Part shown: one piece after another, positions 27,999 through 37,150 of the stretch
How positions within the stretch are numbered: the stretch's first letter is position 1
Layout of the letters: each line of letters opens with the position of its first letter
Source of the DNA: Bacteroidia bacterium
GTDB lineage: Bacteria > Bacteroidota > Bacteroidia > UKL13-3
Assembly (NCBI GenBank): GCA_025454975.1
Contig: JALONK010000017.1
Location: 1 to 55,289, forward strand
Direction of reading: 5' to 3'
Length of the DNA stretch: 55,289 nucleotides
Notes under the pieces: model-generated
What the model was told of the DNA's origin: nothing
The model's input: only the letters and a program-made list of their open reading frames with translations
Databases searched by the model: none
Program-made: the position numbers and the translations under genes

Positions 27999-29396
27999 CT
28001 ATGGCTTGCTTATTATAATGGTGCCAACGGTTGTTATATTATCCTTATTTGTAAATCGTATGTAGTAAGTTCCGGATTCAATACTTGATAAGTCGAGTTG
28101 ACTTTGGTTTTCATTAGTTAAAAATGTATTCAACAACCTCCCTTTTAAATCATAAATCTCCACACGTTCAAAACTTTCTTTCAAGTGGATTATTCCGTTG
28201 GTTGGATTAGGATAATAAGTTGCTCGTGTACTTATATTGCCGGAGTTTTTTGTTAAACCACTGCTTAACTCTTCATACAACCATCCAAATGCTTCCCCAA
28301 ACTCTCTTCTCCAAAACCATTCACTGTGTGCACCATCCTGTTTTAGGTTGTTGTTAATAATTAACCCTCCGCTTTGGTTGGATTGCATGCGAAGAGACAA
28401 GGAATTGATATCGCTTGACATGGTTGAGCTTTCATTAATTCCGGCTACAAATGAAACTTTACAAGGGAGATTGATTTTTTCATTAGTGATAAATGCCAAA
28501 ATTGAGTCACGATTAAACCAAATAGCAGGTGAAAACAACATTAGTTTGCTAAAAACAGATTGGTGTTTAATGCCAATATATAAACTAATTAGAGCACCTA
28601 ACGAACTTCCTCCGATACCAGTATAGGCCCTTTCTGTTTCTACGCGATAAGTTGAATCAATAAGTGGTTTCACATAATTAATCAGAAAATCTTCTGTTTG
28701 TTCACCATTTCCTCCTCCGTAGGTTGGATTTACAAACGGACTATATTCATCAATTCGTCGTGAATCGCCATGATTTATGGCAACAATAATTGCAGTTGAT
28801 TTACCTGTATTTTCTCTCGCCACTAAAGTCTCATCAACACCCCATTCCCCGCTGAATGATGTTGCTTGGTCAAATATATTCTGACCATCAAATAAATACA
28901 TTACCGGGTATTTTTTTTGAGGTTGTACTTGATAATCTTGTGGTAAATAAACCCAAATTCGTCTGGCTATTCCTGTGTATGGATACGTAATGGAAAGGGT
29001 GCGTACCTGAGGAAGTGCAGTGCTGTTTCCAACTGATTTAAAATCTTCCCATCCCGCAACTTGAATAAATAATTCCTTGTTAGTTTGATAGGTGAAAGAA
29101 CGGTCAGGAATAAAGTTCCCACTCGCATTTCCTTCCACTGTGGCCCAACTACCCCTTGTAACTTTAAATTTGCCCTCACCCGAACCTGCCGGAATGGCTA
29201 ATTCGTATTGATTATTTATTTTTTGAAAGGCGAAATTTCCATCCTTTGGATTCCAATTGTTGAAGGTGCCGGCAGCGTAAAGTGTATCTGTAAGAGGAGT
29301 TACAACCGGCACTGACGTGATTTTAATTGTAACTTGGGCCTTTACTGATACAAACGGAATTAGAAATAGGTGGGAGAGAAGCAATCTTTTTAGCAT
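27999..29396 (-). CDS. Secreted esterase-fold protein with N-terminal glucan-binding-like domain and T9SS tail
   Basis: A signal peptide (ending near VSVKAQ) is followed by an E-set/CBM-like domain of about 100 residues with AAGTFNNWNPKD. Next is a putative esterase (PF00756-type) domain: YPVMYLFDGQNIFD, GGSSLGALISLYIG with the nucleophile Ser, and a late His in DGAHSEWFWRREF. The C-terminal 80 residues start YYPNPTNG and form a T9SS sorting domain. It is thus exported across the outer membrane; related proteins cleave feruloyl or acetyl esters on polysaccharides, or enterobactin-like esters. The substrate is not decided. Confidence 0.87.
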   Translation of the reverse strand: MLKRLLLSHLFLIPFVSVKAQVTIKITSVPVVTPLTDTLYAAGTFNNWNPKDGNFAFQKINNQYELAIPAGSGEGKFKVTRGSWATVEGNASGNFIPDRSFTYQTNKELFIQVAGWEDFKSVGNSTALPQVRTLSITYPYTGIARRIWVYLPQDYQVQPQKKYPVMYLFDGQNIFDQATSFSGEWGVDETLVARENTGKSTAIIVAINHGDSRRIDEYSPFVNPTYGGGNGEQTEDFLINYVKPLIDSTYRVETERAYTGIGGSSLGALISLYIGIKHQSVFSKLMLFSPAIWFNRDSILAFITNEKINLPCKVSFVAGINESSTMSSDINSLSLRMQSNQSGGLIINNNLKQDGAHSEWFWRREFGEAFGWLYEELSSGLTKNSGNISTRATYYPNPTNGIIHLKESFERVEIYDLKGRLLNTFLTNENQSQLDLSSIESGTYYIRFTNKDNITTVGTIIISKP

Positions 29397-29398
29397 AC

Positions 29399-29683
29399 TT
29401 AAATCAATTCTGTTTTAGTTATGCAGTGCAAAGGAATTATTACGCCACCTTTCAAGGTAACCGAATCGTCAGTTGCAGCCCACACCGTGGTTTCTACTTC
29501 CATTAGTCCTTCTTCAGTCATAAAAAATATTTTGCTTTTCGACTTGCTACTATTCCCGATTAACATGGCTTTTTCAATATTTGCCCTTCTTTCCAATTTT
29601 TCTTCAGGAGTGTTTAATACTTCAAACGAACTGAATTTTAATGATGGAATTTGTTCTTTTTCAATCAATTTAGCTGTGTGCAT
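29399..29683 (-). CDS. Conserved hypothetical protein, 94 aa
   Basis: I do not recognise a characterised family. The protein is soluble and charged, with a helical N-terminal part (TPEEKLERRANIEKAM) and a beta-rich C-terminal part (KIFFMTEEGLMEVETTVWAAT, VTLKGGVIIPLHCI) that may form a small barrel. It ends 2 bp before the esterase gene and probably shares its transcript. The opposite-strand frame here is a shadow: this strand gives a well-composed protein starting at an ATG. Confidence 0.6.
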   Translation of the reverse strand: MHTAKLIEKEQIPSLKFSSFEVLNTPEEKLERRANIEKAMLIGNSSKSKSKIFFMTEEGLMEVETTVWAATDDSVTLKGGVIIPLHCITKTELI

Positions 29684-29758
29684 AACCTTTATGGCTTTTA
29701 ATTGTTTATAAAATTAATATTTGAAATTTAAATCACCAATTTTGTTTTAAATAAACCC

Positions 29759-30439
29759 ATGAGTCAAACTTACTCATCGCTTATATTAGGTAATATAACA
29801 CCCAAACAACAAGAACATAAAGTTAGTTTGCAACAAGCATTAAAAAAATATTTACCTCCTGCTGTTGTTGAGCTAAGCGCTGAGCTTATAATGTATTATA
29901 AATTGCATTTGCATATTGAGGTTGAGCGCCGCGACAGGTATGGTGATTACCACCCACACATGGGTAAAGGTAATATGATAACAGTTAACCACAACCTAAA
30001 TCCTTATGAGTTTTTAGTAACCTTTATCCATGAACTAGCCCATCATACTACATTTTTAAAACATGGCAATAAAGTTGACCATCATGGTGCTGAATGGAAA
30101 TCTGAGTTTAGAAATAATATGAAACCATTTTTACTCTTGGATGGCGCCTTACCTGATGATGTAAAGTTGGCAGTAATTAAACACATGAAAAGTCCGAAGT
30201 ATTCCCATAGTGCTGATGTGAATCTTACCAAAATTTTAATGAAGTATGATAAGGTTAAAGACTACATTACGCTTGACGAATTGCCTTATGGAGCTTTGTT
30301 TAAAATGTCGAATAGAGCAAAAATTGTTATGAAAAAGTTAGAGAAACTAAGAACATATACCATGTGTATTTCAGTTTCCGATGGGAAAATGTATAAAGTA
30401 CATACCTTAGCTAAGGTAATACCAATCCAAACAACTTAA
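29759..30439 (+). CDS. SprT-like zinc metalloprotease-fold protein
   Basis: The zinc motif FIHELAHHTTF (HExxH) is followed 22 residues later by HHGAEWKSEFRNNM, the SprT/Spartan third ligand region. Spartan proteins cut DNA-protein crosslinks, while bacterial SprT-like proteins are little studied. At 226 residues it lacks the C-terminal zinc-ribbon cysteines. It is divergent from the 94-aa gene, and its 3' end overlaps the convergent M28 gene by 4 bp. Confidence 0.85.
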   Translation: MSQTYSSLILGNITPKQQEHKVSLQQALKKYLPPAVVELSAELIMYYKLHLHIEVERRDRYGDYHPHMGKGNMITVNHNLNPYEFLVTFIHELAHHTTFLKHGNKVDHHGAEWKSEFRNNMKPFLLLDGALPDDVKLAVIKHMKSPKYSHSADVNLTKILMKYDKVKDYITLDELPYGALFKMSNRAKIVMKKLEKLRTYTMCISVSDGKMYKVHTLAKVIPIQTT

Positions 30440-31713
30440 AATTGAATAGTTATTTTTATTTCTTCCGTATTTCTTAAAATTACACCCTCTGTTTGGTCGC
30501 CTTTTTTATACTGTTGTAAAATTTTCATGTATACTTTAACATCTTCAACAGTTTTTCCTCCAAGCATCAATAAAATATCTCCTCGTTTTATACCTGCTAA
30601 AGCCGCCGGCTTATTTGGTGTTACACCATCAATTTTCACCCCTTTACCATCAAATAAATAATCGGGCATTATTCCAAGTGTTACCTTAAAACTTACTTTC
30701 ATGCTCGAATCTTGCGATGTTGGTGTAAATAATGGTTTAGAACCGGCATCGCTTATTATAACTAATTGCAGGATGTAATCAATAATTTTAACTGTTCCTG
30801 TGAAGTTAATTTTCTCAGTGTCATCACTTGGTTTGTGATAATCGTAATGGGTACCTGTAAAAAAATGTAAAGCAGGTATATTAATGTAATAAAATGAGGT
30901 ATGATCACTGGCACCAGTTCCTGCATCATCTGTTTTCACTTTTAAATCACTGTTCACTTTGTTTATCCATTCTTTCCACTTAGGCGTTGTGCCTGTTCCA
31001 CTAATGGCAAAACTGTTTTTTGTTGTGTCTAAGCGACCTACCATGTCCATATTAATCATGAAAGCTATTGTTGAAGTATCAATGGTAGGATGTTTAGTAA
31101 AATAATTACTTCCTAACAAACCTTCTTCTTCACCACTAAAGGCTATAAACAGATAATTATATTGTTGGTACTTTTTATTTTTCAGTTGTGAAGCAAGTTC
31201 AATTAATGCTGCGGTTCCGCTGGCATTATCATCTGCACCATTATGTATTTGTGGTTTTTCATTTGTTGATTCAGGTTTGTAAGTACTATGCCCGAATTCA
31301 TTATAGCCTAAATGATCGTAATGCGCACCAATAACCACAGTGTATTTTGCTCCATGATTTAAATATCCGATAACATTATGTCCGGTAATAATTACTGCTC
31401 CCGAATCATGGTCGTGTCCGTGTGGATTGGCTAAATTTTTCTTAGTTGAAAAGGGCTGTAAATATCCTTGCTCTCCTTTAGGTGTTATTCCAATTTTTTT
31501 AAATTGTTTGATGATGTATGTATAGGCAAGTTTTTCACCTTTCGTTCCGGTTAACCGACCTTGCAATTTATCATCCGCTAAATATTTAATATGTTTTTTT
31601 ACTTGACGAGCAGTTTGCTCTAGTTCTGCCTGATTTAATAATTGAGCAAAAAGTGAATTAACCTGAAAAAGGCTAATGAAAATTAAAACAATGTATAGTA
31701 ATTTATTTTTCAT
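30436..31713 (-). CDS. Secreted M28 family peptidase with C-terminal PDZ domain
   Basis: After a signal peptide (VNSLFAQ) comes an M28 aminopeptidase-like domain with the five metal ligands in order: VVIGAHYDHLG, NGADDNASGTAALIEL, FSGEEEGLLGS (catalytic Glu), NMDMVGRL and FFTGTHYDYHKPSDD. An apical PA-like insert precedes it. A PDZ domain follows at about 330-420 (VTPNKPAALAGIKRGDILLMLGG). It probably works in the periplasm or at the surface on peptides. Its ATG overlaps the TauE/SafE stop (ATGA), so the two genes are coupled. Confidence 0.9.
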   Translation of the reverse strand: MKNKLLYIVLIFISLFQVNSLFAQLLNQAELEQTARQVKKHIKYLADDKLQGRLTGTKGEKLAYTYIIKQFKKIGITPKGEQGYLQPFSTKKNLANPHGHDHDSGAVIITGHNVIGYLNHGAKYTVVIGAHYDHLGYNEFGHSTYKPESTNEKPQIHNGADDNASGTAALIELASQLKNKKYQQYNYLFIAFSGEEEGLLGSNYFTKHPTIDTSTIAFMINMDMVGRLDTTKNSFAISGTGTTPKWKEWINKVNSDLKVKTDDAGTGASDHTSFYYINIPALHFFTGTHYDYHKPSDDTEKINFTGTVKIIDYILQLVIISDAGSKPLFTPTSQDSSMKVSFKVTLGIMPDYLFDGKGVKIDGVTPNKPAALAGIKRGDILLMLGGKTVEDVKVYMKILQQYKKGDQTEGVILRNTEEIKITIQF

Positions 31714-32528
31714 GTAAAAAATAGTTGGAATATAGTTTTAAAGAAAATAATGGATACCAATACCGCAAATACTTTACGAGTTGTATTACTATTTACCTTA
31801 TGCGAAGTGGCAACCCCAAAAGGAGCTAAAAGCATGGATCCTATAATTAGCGGCAATACAACAGGAAAAACAACAGTTCCCATTTGCCAATCGGACACTT
31901 TTGTTATAACGGTTGTATTTAAATTTAATGCACCTATGGCAACTGCAAAAATTGGAATTACTCCATTAGAGATGGCACTTGCTTTTTTCATGTCGGTACC
32001 AATCCAATCAGTAAATACAGGTGTCATAACAACTCCTCCACCTAAGCCACTCATAGCTGTGATGATGCCTGCAAAAAATCCTGTACTTGCATATTTAACA
32101 GGTTGCGTTGATTCAGCTTTAATAGATTTGTTGGAGGGAATAAACAGCATTCGGGCAGCGATGAATAAAAGCATTACAGCGAAAAAAATTGTAAATAATT
32201 GAATGCTGTACCAAGTACCTTGTTTAATTAACCATGTAGTAATAATTGCTGTTACCACACCTGCACTTGATGTAAATAATATTTCTTTTGGATGAAAATT
32301 ACCGGCTTTAAATTGCTGGTAACAACTCATGGATGAAGAAAAAATAATGGTAAAAAGTGAGTTTGCCAGAATAGCTTTAACTAACTCATCAGATTGAAGC
32401 CCCAATTGCCTTAGGTAATAATCCAGTACTGGAATAAATAAAATCCCACCACCAACACCTAAGAAGCCGGACAAAAATCCACCTGCCGCTCCAAAGAATG
32501 CAATTATAATGTAAGAAGAAATTGTCAT
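31710..32528 (-). CDS. TauE/SafE family membrane permease
   Basis: This 272-residue integral membrane protein has about eight helices and the duplicated Gly-rich TauE/SafE motifs, GFLSGFLGVGGGILFIPVLD in the first half and GIITAMSGLGGGVVMTPVF in the second. The family exports sulfite, sulfoacetate or other organosulfur anions; the substrate here is unknown. ATG 32528 is chosen over TTG 32537. It is first in a leftward pair with the M28 peptidase. Confidence 0.88.
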   Translation of the reverse strand: MTISSYIIIAFFGAAGGFLSGFLGVGGGILFIPVLDYYLRQLGLQSDELVKAILANSLFTIIFSSSMSCYQQFKAGNFHPKEILFTSSAGVVTAIITTWLIKQGTWYSIQLFTIFFAVMLLFIAARMLFIPSNKSIKAESTQPVKYASTGFFAGIITAMSGLGGGVVMTPVFTDWIGTDMKKASAISNGVIPIFAVAIGALNLNTTVITKVSDWQMGTVVFPVVLPLIIGSMLLAPFGVATSHKVNSNTTRKVFAVLVSIIFFKTIFQLFFT

Positions 32529-32714
32529 GCATTGCAAAGCTAATCAGCAAATTCAAATAAAAAACAAAGCAAAGCTTATAGTTTGCATAAGTGCTTGCTT
32601 ATATTAGAAATTCTTGGGTTGCCCTCATTAGTTTTATTGGTTCTCCATGTAAAAATCGGCTTTTGTGATAGGGTAGTAGTAATAATTAACAAATGATTTG
32701 GCATCATTTTATGT

Positions 32715-34025
32715 TTATTGAAATACAAATAGTGCCTTAAATTTATCTAAAAATAATTTTTCTAAAACACTTTTATTATCCAACGTAATGGTAGCGGTTC
32801 CTGTTAAGCCATACCTAGGTTGTATTGGTTTATGGTAAGTTGTTTTCATGTTATTGTTTAAACCAATTTGCACCAAGTATAGGTTAAGCAAACCATCATT
32901 GGTTTTGATTTCTTGTGGAGTTGCCGAAATTGATTTTACAAATCCTTTTATAACACCATACTCCTCAAAATTATATCCGTCAAATTTTAAAATTGATGTT
33001 TGATTTAAAGTTATTTTCCCGAAGTTTTGTTGTGGAATTAGCACTTCACAAATCCAATTAGTTGAGTCTGAAATTAAATAAAGTATAGGCTCACCGGCTT
33101 GGATTTGAATACCTTCATATAAGTTTTTATGAAAAGAAACAATGCCATTGAAAGGTGCAATAAATAAAAACTTACTTTTCCAATCTTGAATAGTACTTCT
33201 TAGCAATGCAAAACTCTGCAAATAATTTTGCTGTTGTTGAAGTATTGATTTTTCAAGTACCAACAGTTGCTGCTCTATATCATTAAGTGTATTTTCATTG
33301 TTAATTAAGTTTTGTTGTAAGTTATTGATGTTTAATTTTCTTTGTAGTCTTGTTGATTCTGCACTCCTTAATTCTGTTTTGGTAATGCTTCTTTGTTGAT
33401 TTAATAGGGAGTCGGATTCCCATGATTCATTAGCCAAATCATATTCACGTTCATAAATTAATTTTTGTTGCCATAGATTCTGTCGAGTTAATAACAGGTT
33501 CGACTTTCTTTTAAGGATAATATCTTTCTCTCTTCTGTATTGTCCATCTGAAATTGCTTGGTATAGTTCATTACTACTTCTTTTAAATTGTTCGAATGAT
33601 TGTTGTACTTCTCCAAGATTTTGAAACGATAAAGGATGAATAAAAGGAATGCTATCAACCAAGTTGCTGTCAAGTAAGGTTTGGATGGTATTTAGCTTAG
33701 ATTCTAGAGCTTCAACTTCTGTTAAATCTGCTACACTTTCAAGTACCAATAATATTTCACCTTTTTTTACTGTGCTTTGGTCGTGAATGTTTTTTTTGAT
33801 AATACGACCGTTTAGTTTTGCAACCAAAGCCTTTGGTGGGCTGCTGCTTGTAAGTGTAAATTTGCCCTCAAGCACATCGGGCGTTTTGATAAAATATAAT
33901 CCAACCAAAACAATAATACCAATAAAGAATAAAAACGACATACCATATCTTAATACAAAACTTAATTTACGACTAAGTAAATAGTTGATGTTTTCGTTGT
34001 GTTGATATAGTTTGTCTTCGTTCAT
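32715..34025 (-). CDS. HlyD-type membrane fusion protein of the lanthipeptide exporter
   Basis: This 436-residue adaptor links the inner-membrane ABC exporter to an outer-membrane channel. One N-terminal helix (about 29-47, YGMSFLFFIGIIVLVGLYFI) is followed by a lipoyl-like half-motif (ALVAKLNGRIIKKNIHDQ), a long coiled-coil hairpin rich in Gln/Leu (about 100-270), the second lipoyl half (FLFIAPFNGIVSFHKNLYEG) and a beta-barrel domain. It lies 2 bp downstream of the C39-ABC gene, completing the inner-membrane side of a type I secretion system. The matching TolC-type gene is in the opposite operon. Confidence 0.9.
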   Translation of the reverse strand: MNEDKLYQHNENINYLLSRKLSFVLRYGMSFLFFIGIIVLVGLYFIKTPDVLEGKFTLTSSSPPKALVAKLNGRIIKKNIHDQSTVKKGEILLVLESVADLTEVEALESKLNTIQTLLDSNLVDSIPFIHPLSFQNLGEVQQSFEQFKRSSNELYQAISDGQYRREKDIILKRKSNLLLTRQNLWQQKLIYEREYDLANESWESDSLLNQQRSITKTELRSAESTRLQRKLNINNLQQNLINNENTLNDIEQQLLVLEKSILQQQQNYLQSFALLRSTIQDWKSKFLFIAPFNGIVSFHKNLYEGIQIQAGEPILYLISDSTNWICEVLIPQQNFGKITLNQTSILKFDGYNFEEYGVIKGFVKSISATPQEIKTNDGLLNLYLVQIGLNNNMKTTYHKPIQPRYGLTGTATITLDNKSVLEKLFLDKFKALFVFQ

Positions 34026-34027
34026 TT

Positions 34028-36301
34028 TTAATTTCCTAGTTCTAATTGATTTTTTACTAATTCATAATATTTTCCTCTATGTGCAGTAAGCGTTTGATGA
34101 TTGCCGATTTCCATAATTTTACCATTCTCCATCACAATAATTTGGTCGGCATGTTGCACTGTGCTTAATCTATGAGCAATAACAACAACTGTTCGCCCTT
34201 CAAAAAAGGCATTTAAATTGTCCATGATTTTTCGCTCATTGTTCGCATCCAAACTGCTGGTGGCTTCATCCAAAAATAAATAGTTCGGGTTTTTATATAC
34301 AGCTCTAGCTAATAAAATACGTTGCCTTTGTCCCATGCTTACCTGTGTACCGTCATTGCCGATTTCAGTTAAGTATCCATTTGGTAGTGTGCTTATAAAA
34401 TCATCAATATTGGCAATTTTACCTGCCTTAATAATATTACTCATATCTACGGGTAAACCCGAAGCAATATTTTCTGCAATGGTTGTATTAAATAATCTTC
34501 CATCTTGCATCACCACCCCGCATCTATCCCTCCAATGTCCGTGATGAAGATTTTTAAAATGGGTTGAACCTAAAAAGATATTTCCTTTTTTCGGGTCGTA
34601 AAATTTCATCAACAATTTTAATAAAGTTGTTTTACCACTTCCACTTGCGCCAACAATAGCTGTTATTTTTCCTGATTGTATGGTAAAGTTTATATCATCA
34701 AGAACCGGTGTTAATCTCTCACTTCCATATACAAAACTTACATTTTCAAGTATAATAGGTTCTTGTTCCGGTATGTCATTTAATAAATTTAAAGTGGTAT
34801 CTGTTTCATCTTTTTGCAATACCACATCACCAATTCTATCCATACCAATTCTGGCTTGTTGTAGCGAGTTTACCAAACCATACAATTGTTGAATGGGTGA
34901 ATTTAATTGTCCAATAATCATATTAATAGCAAACATGCCACCCAAACTTAAATCACCATTTATAACTGCCGTGGCCGATGTAAAACTAATTAATATGCTA
35001 GTGGCTTGCCCCAACATGCTACCACCAATACTTTGGAATTGACCAACATTTAAGTTTACAATTTTTTGTTTGTATAAGTTTGCTTGTATTTCCTCCCATT
35101 GCCAGCGGTGTTGTTTGGCACTGTTGTTTATTTTTATCTCTTGAATCCCTTCTAACATTTCAATCACCTTGCTGTTTTCTTTACTGCCTAGGTGAAACAT
35201 TTTATAGTCTATTTTTTTACGCCATGATAAGAACAAATATGTCCACACAAAACCTAAAACTGCGCCTACAGAAAAGATAAGCAAAATGCCGGGATGGTAA
35301 CCGCCAAGCATAACCACCAAAATGCTCATATTAAGCAATGAAAAGATGGTACCTAAAGAACTTACTGTTAACAAACCTTCAATACGTTTATGGTCGCCAA
35401 TACGTTGCATGATGTCTCCGGTTACATGGCTGTCAAAAAATGGAATATTGAGGTTGAATAATTTATAAAAAAAATCAGATACCATACCTACATTCATGCG
35501 TGTGCCAAGATGCATGAGAATTTTAGTTTGAATAAACTGAATAAGAATACTACCAACAAAAACCGCCAACTGTGCCAATAGAACCAACCGGATCATGCTT
35601 TGATTATGCATGTTTACGCCCTTATCTATCATGGCTTGGGTAAGCATGGGGCTGGCAAGTGTTATTATGCTGCTAAGCAACATGCCCATAGCCAACTGCA
35701 CAAAATAACTTTTGTAAGGTTTGAAGTAATGTAACAGGTAATTAATGCCTAATTTTTTTTGTTCACCATCATTTTGTTCACGACTAAAAAATTCTGGAGT
35801 AGGTTCTAATACTAAGGCATAACCTTGGGGTTGGTTCGAGGTTTCATGATTGATGTTATCGTCAGTTCGAGAATCAACTGCGAGTGCATGGTGCATTGTA
35901 TTTTTGTTTGATTTTATTGCCCAATGTTCAATCAATTCTTTTTCTGTTAGCTGTAATAATTCTTTTGCCGGATCGGCTATACAAAATTTGTGATCACCAA
36001 ACCACTTGCGTTTATAATCATACAATACCACGAAATGGTTATTATCCCAGTGCAAAATGCTTGGGTGGCTCGTTGCGATTTCTTTTAATTTATCTATATC
36101 TATTTTAACACCAATTGTTTTAAATCCTATCGCTTCGGCTGCTTCACTGATGCCGAGCATACTTACTCCAGTTTTTATGATGTGGCTCCGTTCTCTTAAA
36201 TAATCTATCGAATAATTTCTTCCGAAAAATTGCGCAATCATTTTAAGGCAAGCGGGTCCGCAATCTTTTAAGCCTAGTTGGTGGTAGAAAGGGAATGTCA
36301 T
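34028..36301 (-). CDS. Peptidase-containing ABC exporter (C39 peptidase, ABC membrane domain, ATPase)
   Basis: This bifunctional exporter cleaves double-glycine leaders and pumps out the mature peptide. The C39 domain occupies about 1-135: HQLGLKDCGPACL gives catalytic Cys14, NNHFVVLYD gives His89 and ADPAKE gives Asp110. Six membrane helices follow (about 195-480). The nucleotide-binding domain has Walker A GASGSGKT (551-558), a signature VSMGQRQ (654-660, Met for the usual Gly), Walker B YLFLDEA (674-680) and H-loop His710. Intact catalytic residues fit the GG sites in both precursor peptides. The gene starts in the regulator stop codon (TAATG). Confidence 0.94.
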   Translation of the reverse strand: MTFPFYHQLGLKDCGPACLKMIAQFFGRNYSIDYLRERSHIIKTGVSMLGISEAAEAIGFKTIGVKIDIDKLKEIATSHPSILHWDNNHFVVLYDYKRKWFGDHKFCIADPAKELLQLTEKELIEHWAIKSNKNTMHHALAVDSRTDDNINHETSNQPQGYALVLEPTPEFFSREQNDGEQKKLGINYLLHYFKPYKSYFVQLAMGMLLSSIITLASPMLTQAMIDKGVNMHNQSMIRLVLLAQLAVFVGSILIQFIQTKILMHLGTRMNVGMVSDFFYKLFNLNIPFFDSHVTGDIMQRIGDHKRIEGLLTVSSLGTIFSLLNMSILVVMLGGYHPGILLIFSVGAVLGFVWTYLFLSWRKKIDYKMFHLGSKENSKVIEMLEGIQEIKINNSAKQHRWQWEEIQANLYKQKIVNLNVGQFQSIGGSMLGQATSILISFTSATAVINGDLSLGGMFAINMIIGQLNSPIQQLYGLVNSLQQARIGMDRIGDVVLQKDETDTTLNLLNDIPEQEPIILENVSFVYGSERLTPVLDDINFTIQSGKITAIVGASGSGKTTLLKLLMKFYDPKKGNIFLGSTHFKNLHHGHWRDRCGVVMQDGRLFNTTIAENIASGLPVDMSNIIKAGKIANIDDFISTLPNGYLTEIGNDGTQVSMGQRQRILLARAVYKNPNYLFLDEATSSLDANNERKIMDNLNAFFEGRTVVVIAHRLSTVQHADQIIVMENGKIMEIGNHQTLTAHRGKYYELVKNQLELGN

Positions 36302-36987
36302 TAAATATCTGTGTTTATGCCTAGGTTAAATGTGTAAACTTCACCATGTTTAACCAAGTGATTGGCAATAGCCCAAGCAGTTGCTTGAGGCATGGTACTA
36401 AACCCCAATATTTGAAGCATGTTAGCTCTGTATTGCTCAATAGTATGTTTTTTTAGTTTCATTGCATCGGCAATCTCTGTGGTAGTTAAACCTTGACAGC
36501 TATACGACAAAATTTTCAAATGGTTTGAGTTAAGCAATTCAAATTTAGGGTCCTGATCCTTTTTGGATAATTGTTTTATTTTAGTGATACTATCCCAATT
36601 CGCAAATAATTTTTCATCAAAGCCATTATTTCTTTCTATTACCTTTGAAAGCATTTGAAATAATTCGTTTTTTTCTTTTGGGCAGTACCCAAATGCGCCC
36701 CCATTCAAGGCTCCAACCATGTGTTTATAATTGAACGCGTGGCTCATTAATATGGGTTTACCTGAATAACCTTTTTTTAGTAGGAGGGTAATAACATCTA
36801 TACCATCAACAAGCGGCATGTGGGCATCAATCAAACAAATATCCGATTGAATTTCTACAATGTTATGGATAACTTCAATACTGCTGTTATAAATACTGAC
36901 TATTTTATAATCCTTGCTGTTTTCTATCCAACATTTTAGCAATTGGATATCAAGATGGCTATCATCAATAATGGTTAATGTTTTCAT
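36301..36987 (-). CDS. LuxR/NarL-type response regulator of the lanthipeptide locus
   Basis: The receiver domain has Asp8-Asp9, phospho-acceptor Asp54 in CLIDAHMP and switch Lys104 in GYCPKE. A LuxR-type HTH follows at about 150-215 (SCQGLTTTEIADAMKLKKHTIEQYRANML). It is probably a DNA-binding activator or repressor controlled by phosphorylation. No histidine kinase is in the locus. It is coupled by a one-base overlap to the exporter gene and faces lanA1 across a 218-bp promoter region. A broken copy of its first 55 codons lies upstream of lanA2. Confidence 0.9.
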   Translation of the reverse strand: MKTLTIIDDSHLDIQLLKCWIENSKDYKIVSIYNSSIEVIHNIVEIQSDICLIDAHMPLVDGIDVITLLLKKGYSGKPILMSHAFNYKHMVGALNGGAFGYCPKEKNELFQMLSKVIERNNGFDEKLFANWDSITKIKQLSKKDQDPKFELLNSNHLKILSYSCQGLTTTEIADAMKLKKHTIEQYRANMLQILGFSTMPQATAWAIANHLVKHGEVYTFNLGINTDI

Positions 36988-37033
36988 GAATACAAATTGT
37001 TATACAGAAATAGTTGAATTTTTCATAAAAGGC

Positions 37034-37051
37034 AATAGAACTTATTCTATT
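37034..37051. promoter_or_regulatory. Operator-like dyad 1 upstream of lanA1
   Basis: AATAGAA-CTTA-TTCTATT is an 18-bp palindrome with 7-bp arms. It is 172 bp before the lanA1 ATG at 37206. An identical-arm dyad occurs 173 bp before the lanA2 ATG. A LuxR-type dimer binding site is a plausible role, by inference. Confidence 0.6.
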
Positions 37052-37061
37052 TATTTTCTTT

Positions 37062-37079
37062 AATAGAATAAGTTCTATT
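37062..37079. promoter_or_regulatory. Operator-like dyad 2 upstream of lanA1
   Basis: AATAGAA-TAAG-TTCTATT has the same arms as dyad 1, start to start 28 bp away. Because the central four bases are complementary, the two dyads also form a perfect 18-bp inverted repeat with a 10-nt spacer, so a strong hairpin is an alternative reading. Confidence 0.6.
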
Positions 37080-37134
37080 GAATAGAATGGAATTCACGAA
37101 TAATATTGTTTATAGAATTTACCATAGACCCTAT

Positions 37135-37150
37135 TGCGCATAAAGGTTAA
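37135..37150 (+). promoter_or_regulatory. Conserved box upstream of lanA1
   Basis: TGCGCATAAAGGTTAA ends 55 bp before the lanA1 ATG. The lanA2 region has TGCGCATAAAAGTTAA at exactly the same distance. It is conserved inside otherwise diverged DNA; function is inferred to be promoter or regulator binding. Confidence 0.5.

Noticed and set aside
29421-29711. A 96-codon plus-strand frame opposite the 94-aa hypothetical gene
   Set aside because: The minus-strand protein has balanced composition and fits the operon with the esterase; the plus frame looks like a shadow.
31750-32202. A 150-codon plus-strand frame inside the TauE/SafE gene
   Set aside because: The other strand encodes a clear TauE/SafE permease with both Gly-rich motifs.
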